Shown here: positions 34,478 through 40,341 of the stretch, one piece after another | How positions within the stretch are numbered: position 1 is the first letter of the stretch | How the letters are laid out: each line of letters begins with the position of its first letter | Assembly: GCF_017355165.1 (NCBI RefSeq) | Contig: NZ_JADILK010000039.1 | Location: forward strand, 1 to 40,341 | Source of the DNA: Bacillus sp. SD075 | GTDB lineage: Bacteria > Bacillota > Bacilli > Bacillales > DSM-1321 | DNA: 40,341 nt | Reading direction: 5' to 3' | Position numbers and translations under genes: made by a program | The notes under the pieces: model-generated | What the model saw: the letters and a program-made list of their open reading frames with translations, nothing else | Database searches by the model: none | What the model was told of the DNA's origin: nothing

Positions 34478-34514
34478 GGAATCCATTTTGATCTATCAAA
34501 ATGGATTCCTTAAA
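34478..34514 (+). terminator. Hairpin after argS
   Basis: A perfect 15-bp stem, AGGAATCCATTTTGA/TCAAAATGGATTCCT, with a short loop. The following sequence is only TTAAAA, so it is a weak intrinsic terminator or a message-stabilising hairpin. Confidence 0.65.
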
Positions 34515-34840
34515 ATAAAATGGAAGCAAAAATGCCTACTCGATGACATCGAACCATAAGGGGTATCTATCCATCAAATTCACAGTCGAAATGATCGTGA
34601 TTTCCTTGCCAGCCTTCATGTCTTTATGTGCATAAAAGTCCATCGTTAGTCGCATTCATAGTGTATCTAAGGCAACCCTGGGGCAGTGATAGTACTTTAT
34701 TCTCCATATGCTTCATGGTAAATGTGTTTCCAATGTTTCAACCAAAAGGGTTTATTCAGGAACCGGACGAGGAAGCTCTTGTTTCAAAAGCAGGCGGGCC
34801 CTGCTATTAAAAGATGTGGAAATAATATGAATAAAATGGA
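34515..34840. other. Intergenic stretch with possible gene debris
   Basis: A minus-strand frame at 34536-34655 (39 codons, ending ISTVNLMDRYPLWFDVIE) looks protein-like but has no evident ribosome binding site. A plus-strand frame ending 'IQEPDEEALVSKAGGPCY' at 34810 also looks protein-like. Both may be remnants of lost genes. Neither is recognised. Confidence 0.25.
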
Positions 34841-34891
34841 TTGACATTCATTGGCAATGTGTTAATATTTATAAAAATGGAACCGGTTCCA
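34841..34891 (+). promoter_or_regulatory. Promoter and operator of the lacI-type gene
   Basis: TTGACA (34841-34846), 16 bases, TAATAT (34863-34868). Immediately after it is the perfect 14-bp palindrome TGGAACCGGTTCCA (34878-34891), placed at the expected transcription start. This points to autorepression. Confidence 0.75.
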
Positions 34892-34905
34892 AAATTCGCG
34901 AATGG

Positions 34906-35949
34906 ATGAATGAAATGGTTAAACAAGAAAACGCAAAAGTTACAATTTACGATGTTGCTAGAGAAGCAGGTGTTTCAAAAACCTCCGTTTCCCGGTATTT
35001 AGGGGGGAGATATGATGAACTCTCTGACAAAACCCGTAAGAAGATCGAGCTGGCGATCAACAAAATGGAGTACCGCCCAAATACGATGGCAAGAGGGCTC
35101 AAAAGCAATAAGAGTTATTTGATTGGAATCATCGTGGCGGATATCAACAATCCATATACGACGGCCATCCTTCGGGGGGCTGAAGATATATGCAGCCAGA
35201 ATGGATATAATCTGATGATTTGCAATTCGGATAATAACCCCGAGAAGGAAAGAGGCTATTTCGATATGCTTTTATCCCATCGCATCGACGGGCTTATCAT
35301 TCATACGACTGGCGGAAATCACGACATGCTAAAACAGATGCAAGAGCAAAAGACCCCGATCATCCTTTTGGATCGGAAAGTGCCAGATCTTGAAATCGAT
35401 ACAGTAGGATTGGATAATTTCCAGGCTACTTCACAAGCGGTCAATTATTTAGTTGGCCAAAATTATGAGAGAATTGCGTTTTTCAGCGAACCTGCAAGCA
35501 AGGTCAGTACCAGGTATGAACGTCGGTTATCCTTTCAGCAAACGCTGATGAGCCACAGTCATCCGAGTTCAGGTGATGTTTATGAGGTCAATGTCGACGA
35601 TTTAAAAGATGTCGATTCCAAGCTCCAGCATTTTTTAGATGACTCAAAAGGCGCATCAAGAGCTATATTGACAGCAAATAGCGTCGTGCTATTAAAATTA
35701 ATTTTACTTTTACAACAAAAGGAACTGTCGGTCCCGGAAGATTTAGCCATGATGGGATTTGATAATCCGGATTGGAGCACCATTGTTTATTCGGGCATTA
35801 CAACGATTGAACAGCCCACATACCAAATCGGGGTGGCTGCTATGGAAATGATCCTGCGACGCATTGACGGACAAGTTTCCCCAGCACAGACAATGGCGTA
35901 TCAAGCGAAATTGAATGTAAGGCAAACGACGCCTTTTATAAAGGAATAA
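34906..35949 (+). CDS. LacI family transcriptional regulator (KdgR-like)
   Basis: 347 residues. An N-terminal helix-turn-helix (VTIYDVAREAGVSKTSVSRYL, about residues 12-32) and hinge helix (YRPNTMARGLKS, 57-68) are followed by a periplasmic-binding-protein-like effector domain to residue 345. The arrangement and genome context recall KdgR, repressor of 2-keto-3-deoxygluconate genes. Two near-identical palindromes with the core ACCGGT flank it, one before its own gene and one before the downstream operon. No strong ribosome binding site precedes ATG 34906; ATG 34915 is the alternative. The effector is probably a phosphorylated or free sugar acid of the adjoining pathway. Confidence 0.9.
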   Translation: MNEMVKQENAKVTIYDVAREAGVSKTSVSRYLGGRYDELSDKTRKKIELAINKMEYRPNTMARGLKSNKSYLIGIIVADINNPYTTAILRGAEDICSQNGYNLMICNSDNNPEKERGYFDMLLSHRIDGLIIHTTGGNHDMLKQMQEQKTPIILLDRKVPDLEIDTVGLDNFQATSQAVNYLVGQNYERIAFFSEPASKVSTRYERRLSFQQTLMSHSHPSSGDVYEVNVDDLKDVDSKLQHFLDDSKGASRAILTANSVVLLKLILLLQQKELSVPEDLAMMGFDNPDWSTIVYSGITTIEQPTYQIGVAAMEMILRRIDGQVSPAQTMAYQAKLNVRQTTPFIKE

Positions 35950-35974
35950 GTCTTCTAAGCATGGAAGACTTTAT
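35948..35974 (+). terminator. Small terminator after the lacI-type gene
   Basis: AAGTCTTC and GAAGACTT pair around an 8-base loop, followed by TATT. Partial read-through into the operon seems possible. Confidence 0.5.
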
Positions 35975-35983
35975 TCATAAATG

Positions 35984-36003
35984 AAATGGTACCGGTACCA
36001 TTT
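35984..36003. promoter_or_regulatory. LacI-type operator before the five-gene operon
   Basis: AAATGGTACCGGTACCATTT is a perfect 20-bp palindrome. Its core TGGTACCGGTACCA differs from the operator at 34878-34891 only by T for A (and its mirror). The common pattern is TGGNACCGGTNCCA, a typical CG-centred LacI site. Confidence 0.8.
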
Positions 36004-36039
36004 TCGGTGAAACATATCCATAAGGAGGAAGGATAAACG

Positions 36040-36810
36040 ATGAAAGTCTTTGTATGCATGAATTCAATACCACTGGAATTGCTTCAAACGCTCGGGCATC
36101 TTGAAATCATAAAAGCGGCAGCGGCTGCCGGAGCTGATGGAATCGAAATTCGAAGGGAGCTATTGGGCCCGGATGATATGTTGGAAGAATTGGGTGCCTT
36201 ATGCAGGGAACTTACCTTGGACATTTATTATTCCGCTCCAGATTTCCTGATCGGCCCAAACTATCAAATGAATGAAATAGGTTTTAAACGCTTGGCAAGG
36301 GAAGCGGGGGAATTGGGAGCGGAATTGCTGAAGATGCCTCTAGGAAACTACGATTTCATTGAAACGGATATGTTTCGAATGAATGAGGTCTTGCTGGAAA
36401 ATGTGCAAAACCGTGAATTAAAGATCACCATCGAGAACGATCAAACGCTTGGTGGCGGAAATGTAAATCGGATCGCTCATTTCCTGAGTCGCTCCGAAAA
36501 GTTGGATATCCCGATTAGATTGACATTTGATACGGGCAACTGGCTGTATACAGGAGAAGTTCCGATGAAGGCTGCGAAAGATTTAGCGGGATATGTGGAC
36601 TATATACATTTGAAGCAAGTGAAGCGGGAGAAGGAAGAATGGGTGACAGAGCCGATATCTTTACCGCTTCAGCCTGAAGTAATAGAGTTATTGGAACGTT
36701 TCAGCGGTACATGCCCAAGAGCGATAGAATTCCCGGTAACCCTGAAAAATGTAGAAACCTATATTTCACACATGAAAATGGAGCGGGGTGTTAGCCATGA
36801 GCGAGCTTAA
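36040..36810 (+). CDS. Sugar phosphate isomerase/epimerase family TIM-barrel protein
   Basis: 256 residues of the xylose-isomerase-like TIM barrel (AP endonuclease 2 family). Metal ligands are at the expected strand ends: Glu132 (ITIENDQT), Asp164 (LTFDTGNW), His190 (DYIHLKQV) and Glu230 (AIEFPV). Relatives include L-xylulose-5-phosphate 3-epimerase UlaE, hydroxypyruvate isomerase and ketose 3-epimerases, so isomerisation or 3-epimerisation of a sugar or sugar acid is likely. AAGGAGGAAGG precedes the ATG. It is the first gene of the operon and overlaps the kinase gene by 14 bases. Confidence 0.87.
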   Translation: MKVFVCMNSIPLELLQTLGHLEIIKAAAAAGADGIEIRRELLGPDDMLEELGALCRELTLDIYYSAPDFLIGPNYQMNEIGFKRLAREAGELGAELLKMPLGNYDFIETDMFRMNEVLLENVQNRELKITIENDQTLGGGNVNRIAHFLSRSEKLDIPIRLTFDTGNWLYTGEVPMKAAKDLAGYVDYIHLKQVKREKEEWVTEPISLPLQPEVIELLERFSGTCPRAIEFPVTLKNVETYISHMKMERGVSHERA

Positions 36811-37768
36811 GGTATTGACGATGGGAGAGGCCATGGCGATGTTCATAGCGGATGAGCCCGGGAATCTTGAAGACTGCTTTAGTTATAAACGTTATGTGGC
36901 GGGGGCGGAAACGAATGTAGCGATCGGCCTGTCAAGGTTAGGGATCAAAACTGCATGGATGAGCAAAGTGGGGGATGATTCGTTCGGGCACATGATTATG
37001 AAAACGCTCACAAATGAGGGGGTGGATGTCTCCAATGTTTTGGTGGATCCACTTTATCCAACTGGATTCCAGTTAAAATCGAAAGTCGAACAAGGAGATC
37101 CGGTCGTTGAATACTTTAGGAAGAATTCAAGCGCCAGTAAGATGTCCCTGGAGGATTTTCCCCTGGAGAAGCTCCCTTCTACTCAGCATCTGCATTTAAC
37201 CGGGATACCCCCGGCCATTTCCGGCAGTTTCAGAAAGCTGTCGTGGGAAGTACTGAATCATATGAAACAAAAGGGTGTAACCGTTTCATTCGATCCGAAT
37301 CTTCGTCCCTCACTCTGGCCGGATGAAAGGGAGATGATCAATATTGTCAATATGTTTGCGGAAAAGGCGGATTGGCTGCTTCCCGGAATGCAGGAAGGTG
37401 AAATCCTTACAGGATACAGCAACAAGGAGGATATCGCCAGTTACTACCTCGAACTCGGTGTTAAGCTTGTGGTGATTAAACTTGGGGAAGAAGGAGCGTA
37501 CTTTGCGACCCAAAATGAAAGGAAGGAGGTACCGGGTTTTATCGTAACGGAAGTCGTGGATACCGTAGGGGCAGGAGACGGGTTTGCTGTCGGGGTAATA
37601 AGCGCTTTACTGGAAGGGGCAACGCATGAAGAAGCAGTTTTACGCGGAAATGCGATAGGGGCCAAGGCCGTGATGTCTTCCGGAGATCACGAAGGCCTTC
37701 CTAATATGGAAGAGCTAGAACACTTTATGAAAAAAGGAGTGCTTCAATCATGTCTCAATTACAAGTAG
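36797..37768 (+). CDS. PfkB family kinase, 2-keto-3-deoxygluconate kinase-like
   Basis: About 323 residues. It closely follows B. subtilis KdgK: AGAETNVAIGLSRLG (35-49), VEYFRKNSSAS (104-114), SFDPNLRPSLWP (164-175) and the catalytic DTVGAGDGF (255-263, base Asp261). The Tyr106, Arg108 and Arg170 equivalents that contact the keto-acid carboxylate in KDG kinases are present, which favours an acidic sugar substrate. It transfers phosphate from ATP to the terminal hydroxyl. ATG 36797 with GGGGTG upstream is chosen over GTG 36788. It overlaps both neighbours and is tightly coupled in the operon. Confidence 0.9.
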   Translation: MSELKVLTMGEAMAMFIADEPGNLEDCFSYKRYVAGAETNVAIGLSRLGIKTAWMSKVGDDSFGHMIMKTLTNEGVDVSNVLVDPLYPTGFQLKSKVEQGDPVVEYFRKNSSASKMSLEDFPLEKLPSTQHLHLTGIPPAISGSFRKLSWEVLNHMKQKGVTVSFDPNLRPSLWPDEREMINIVNMFAEKADWLLPGMQEGEILTGYSNKEDIASYYLELGVKLVVIKLGEEGAYFATQNERKEVPGFIVTEVVDTVGAGDGFAVGVISALLEGATHEEAVLRGNAIGAKAVMSSGDHEGLPNMEELEHFMKKGVLQSCLNYK

Positions 37769-39033
37769 CTTCGCGAAAAAGGTGGATGAGATTGATCCCC
37801 CTAGTTTTCATCACTTACAGCCTTGCCTATCTCGACCGTGCCAATTATGGGTTTGGCGTAGCGGGAGGAATGGGGGAAGACCTTAATATCACAGCCGGGG
37901 TATCTTCCTTTCTGGCCGCGCTGTTTTTCCTTGGTTATTTTTTCTTTCAAGTTCCAGGTGCACATTACGCAGAAAAGAAAAGTGCCAAGATCCTGATTTT
38001 TTGGAGTTTGATTCTCTGGGGAGGTCTGGCCACATTAACGGGGATGGCGACAAGTGTGGCATGGCTCTATCCGATTCGCTTCCTGCTTGGTGTTGTTGAA
38101 AGCGCTGTTATGCCTGCGATGCTCGTTTTCCTTAGCCACTGGTTCCTAAAAGAAGAACGTTCCCGGGCCAACACCTTTTTGATTCTGGGGAATCCCGTTA
38201 CTGTATTGTGGATGTCGATCCTTTCCGGCTACCTATTGAAGGCATTCGACTGGAGATGGCTGTTCATCATTGAAGGACTCCCGGCTGTGCTTTGGGCGTT
38301 CATCTGGTATAAGCTCGTCAATGACCGTCCCAAAGATGCCAAGTGGCTTACAGATCAGGAAAAGCAAGATATGGAAGCGACCCTCCAGAAAGAACAGGCT
38401 GCATTAAAACCTGTGAAAAATTATAGGGAAGCTTTTAAGTCGAAGCAGGTCATCGTGCTCAGTATCCAATACTTCATGTGGAGCATCGGGGTTTATGGGT
38501 TCGTCATGTGGCTGCCATCCATTATTAAACAGGCGTCGAACATGGATATAGTGGCGACGGGCTGGCTTTCATCCGGACCTTATTTGTTAGCGGTCATTTC
38601 GATGCTGGCACTATCTTATTATTCGGATAAAACATTAAATCGGAAAACGTTCGTTTGGACATCGCTGCTTGTGGGAGCAATCGCATTCTTCGGGTCCTTC
38701 ATGCTCGGCACATCGAATTTCTGGCTTTCATATGCCCTGTTGGTCATTGCAGGCGGTGCGATGTATGCACCGTATGGACCGTTCTTTGCCATCATTCCTG
38801 AAATCCTTCCGAGGAATGTGGCTGGCGGGGCAATGGCCCTGATCAATAGCATGGGGGCGCTTGGCTCATTTGTAGGTGCCTATTTCGTTGGATATTTAAA
38901 CGGACTGACCGGCGGGCCTGGAGCATCCTATATTTTCATGGCGGGATCTTTATTGATTTCAGCGTTACTCACATTGATGGTTAAAAAGCCCGCGGTTACG
39001 TCAGTCAAGCAACTGGAGGTGGTTTCGTCTTGA
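37750..39033 (+). CDS. MFS transporter, anion:cation symporter (ACS) family
   Basis: 427 residues, twelve predicted transmembrane helices. The first helix motif RLIPLVFITYSLAYLDRANYGF is the hallmark of the ACS family (phthalate, glucarate, galactonate and hexuronate permeases). 'WRWLFIIEGLPAVLWAF' is at the end of helix 6. It would bring in the pathway substrate with protons or sodium, and the family prefers organic and sugar-acid anions. GGAGTGC precedes ATG 37750, which lies inside the end of the kinase gene (19-base overlap). Confidence 0.9.
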   Translation: MSQLQVASRKRWMRLIPLVFITYSLAYLDRANYGFGVAGGMGEDLNITAGVSSFLAALFFLGYFFFQVPGAHYAEKKSAKILIFWSLILWGGLATLTGMATSVAWLYPIRFLLGVVESAVMPAMLVFLSHWFLKEERSRANTFLILGNPVTVLWMSILSGYLLKAFDWRWLFIIEGLPAVLWAFIWYKLVNDRPKDAKWLTDQEKQDMEATLQKEQAALKPVKNYREAFKSKQVIVLSIQYFMWSIGVYGFVMWLPSIIKQASNMDIVATGWLSSGPYLLAVISMLALSYYSDKTLNRKTFVWTSLLVGAIAFFGSFMLGTSNFWLSYALLVIAGGAMYAPYGPFFAIIPEILPRNVAGGAMALINSMGALGSFVGAYFVGYLNGLTGGPGASYIFMAGSLLISALLTLMVKKPAVTSVKQLEVVSS

Positions 39034-39662
39034 AGATTCAGCTGGCATTGGATCGTATGAATATGGAGGAAGCCATTGAAATGGCAAGAAACGTGGAAGC
39101 CTCGATTGATTGGATTGAGGTAGGGACTTCCCTGATTAAAGAGTTCGGAGTGAATAGCATCAAAGAAATGAAAAACCACTTTCCGGATAAAAAAATTGTT
39201 GCCGACATGAAGACGATGGACAATGCGGCTTATGAAATGGATCTTTGTTTTCAAAGCGGTGCTGATGTAGCTACGGTAATGGGGGCTGCATCGGATGTAA
39301 CCATCGGAAAATGTTTGGAAAAAGCGTGTGAATACAAGAGGCAGATCATGATTGATTTGTTGAATGTATCGGATTCCCGGCTTGAGCAATTACGGACTTA
39401 CAATCAGGCGATATTCTGTGAGCATGTAAGCAAGGACAGCCAGGAGAATTCGGGTCATGCCATGATCGATATGAGAAATCATGCGGGGTCCTTAAGAGCG
39501 GCAGCAGGAGGGATCACTCTTTCATCCTTGCCTGTAATGATCAGGAAGGGGCTTGATGTTATCATCATTGGCTCGGCGATTACAAAAGCAAAGTATCCAG
39601 CAGAAGCTGCCCGTCTATTTAAGGAAACGGTGAATGGGGAGAAAGGTGTGAAGGAAGTTTGA
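39030..39662 (+). CDS. HPS/KGPDC superfamily protein (hexulose-6-phosphate synthase-like)
   Basis: 210 residues of the orotidine-monophosphate decarboxylase superfamily. The conserved set is present: Asp8 (LALD), Glu30 (IEVGT), Asp59-Lys61-Asp64 (ADMKTMD) and His132. The overall sequence is nearest to 3-hexulose-6-phosphate synthase HxlA (LALD, EVGT, ADMKTMDNAAYE). The loop EHVSKDSQ has Lys135 where HPS has 'HAGYD' and 3-keto-L-gulonate-6-phosphate decarboxylase has 'HRSRD', so the reaction (aldol with formaldehyde, or decarboxylation) is open. The TTG start overlaps the upstream TGA (TTGA), with GGAGGTGG eight bases upstream. Confidence 0.88.
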   Translation: MKIQLALDRMNMEEAIEMARNVEASIDWIEVGTSLIKEFGVNSIKEMKNHFPDKKIVADMKTMDNAAYEMDLCFQSGADVATVMGAASDVTIGKCLEKACEYKRQIMIDLLNVSDSRLEQLRTYNQAIFCEHVSKDSQENSGHAMIDMRNHAGSLRAAAGGITLSSLPVMIRKGLDVIIIGSAITKAKYPAEAARLFKETVNGEKGVKEV

Positions 39663-40210
39663 AAAAGGAATTGGCGGTTATTTTAGAAGAAATGCACGGT
39701 GTATTTCACAAAATGGACGGAGGGGCAACGGATGCGCTCCTGAAAAATCTACGGCCGGACACCAGGATCTTCATCGTGGGTGAAGGCAGATCGGGCTTCA
39801 TGGCCAAAGCCTTTGCGATGAGATTGATGCATCTTGGCCTAAACGTCTATGCAGTCGGGGAAACGATTACTCCATCTATTGCGAAAGGCGATCTGATTAT
39901 AGCCATTAGCGGGAGTGGCTCGACCAAAAGTGTGATATCGGTTGCGGCAAAAGGCAGGGAAGTGGAATGCAAGGTATTTTCGATCACGACGAATGACCAA
40001 TCGGATTTAGCCAATGTTTCTCATGAGGTCTTGGTGGTTCCGGCTGCAACGAAAAATCGCTTGGACCATGAAACGAAAAGCGTTCAGCCGTTAAGTTCAT
40101 TGTTTGATCAATGTGTACATGTTTTATGTGATGCAGTATGCTTGGACTATTCATTAACCGAGTCCATAAGCCACGAGCTTACTTATTCCAAACATAGTAA
40201 TGTAGAGTGA
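39659..40210 (+). CDS. 6-phospho-3-hexuloisomerase-like SIS protein
   Basis: 183 residues, single SIS domain. The phosphate-binding motifs VGEGRSGFMAKAFAMRLMHLG (40-60) and AISGSGSTKS (82-91) closely follow B. subtilis HxlB. PHI interconverts D-arabino-3-hexulose 6-phosphate and fructose 6-phosphate. In HxlB the late segment reads 'PMGSLFEQ'; here it is PLSSLFDQ, with Asp150 in place of Glu. The TTG start overlaps the upstream TGA by four bases, behind AAGGAAG. Last gene of the operon, followed by a GC-rich terminator. Confidence 0.9.
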   Translation: MKKELAVILEEMHGVFHKMDGGATDALLKNLRPDTRIFIVGEGRSGFMAKAFAMRLMHLGLNVYAVGETITPSIAKGDLIIAISGSGSTKSVISVAAKGREVECKVFSITTNDQSDLANVSHEVLVVPAATKNRLDHETKSVQPLSSLFDQCVHVLCDAVCLDYSLTESISHELTYSKHSNVE

Positions 40211-40215
40211 AATAT

Positions 40216-40249
40216 GGCGGGCTCCTTCAGCGGGGGACCCGCCTTTTTT
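40216..40249 (+). terminator. Terminator of the sugar operon
   Basis: GGCGGG and CCCGCC close a hairpin with inner CTCC/GGGG pairing, followed by six T residues. Confidence 0.85.
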
Positions 40250-40257
40250 GAAACGAA

Positions 40258-40293
40258 AAATGCCTTTATTCCCAAACGGGAATAAAGGCATTT
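40258..40293 (-). terminator. Terminator of a minus-strand gene beyond the window
   Basis: A perfect 16-bp inverted repeat, AAATGCCTTTATTCCC/GGGAATAAAGGCATTT. Read on the minus strand it is followed by T residues. Next to it, at 40295-40310, is CCGTGACATGTCACGG, a perfect 16-bp palindrome. A minus-strand gene may end at about 40321 (last codons ...LFSLAY-stop), but too little is visible to name it. Confidence 0.6.
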
Positions 40294-40341
40294 ACCGTGA
40301 CATGTCACGGGGATAATAAATTAATAAGCCAGGCTGAACAG

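Noticed and set aside
1..40341. CRISPR arrays, tRNA or rRNA genes, prophage modules, toxin-antitoxin or defence systems
   Set aside because: No regularly spaced repeats, cloverleaf-like sequences or phage or defence protein families were seen; the only mobile trace is the IS1182-type remnant.

Overview
The window looks like chromosomal DNA of a low-GC Gram-positive spore former of the Bacillaceae. AGGAGG-type ribosome binding sites, frequent GTG/TTG starts, CcpA cre sites, a XylR/xylO system, a T-box leader, FosB (a bacillithiol-dependent enzyme), a DesR-type cold-regulated desaturase promoter and a LysM/GH18 hydrolase all point there. A Peribacillus/Bacillus simplex-like genome is my best guess from the gene style. 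It is inference only, because no rRNA is present.

Layout. 1-6800: short unlinked housekeeping and stress genes (quinone-oxidoreductase-like MDR, GNAT, PepSY membrane protein, FosB, Asp/Glu racemase, small unknown, aromatic-acid-type MFS with a long structured leader and a cre site, glyoxalase-fold protein). 6860-12210: an SDR stress dehydrogenase with a SigB-like promoter, a phosphotransferase/GNAT pair, a secreted 3D-domain hydrolase, then a decayed stretch with a truncated HAD phosphatase and a frameshifted GNAT. 12574-14459: a two-gene ABC exporter. 14803-24906: a xylose/xylo-oligosaccharide cluster with xynB and xylR on the minus strand, a binding-protein-dependent importer without its own ATPase, a YesL-like membrane protein, and xylAB. 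Two XylR operators and cre sites lie at the promoters. 24907-30523: scattered remnants (an IS1182-type transposase tail, a Bacillus-type inverted repeat, a broken DinB gene) between a zinc-ribbon protein, an EamA exporter and a LysM-GH18 hydrolase. 30785-32454: a fatty acid desaturase followed by a visibly eroded desR, with no desK. 32475-34454: a T-box-controlled argS.

34906-40210 is the most interesting part: a LacI-type regulator with two matching CCGG-centred operators and a tight five-gene operon. The operon encodes a TIM-barrel isomerase/epimerase, a KdgK-like kinase, an ACS-family transporter, a protein of the hexulose-6-phosphate synthase / 3-keto-L-gulonate-6-phosphate decarboxylase superfamily, and a 6-phospho-3-hexuloisomerase-like SIS protein. 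It resembles a kdgRKAT operon in which the KDPG aldolase is replaced by an HPS/PHI-type pair. I read it as a candidate sugar or sugar-acid pathway that I cannot match to a described one. Gene calls rest on reading the translated sequences and motifs. No database search was possible.
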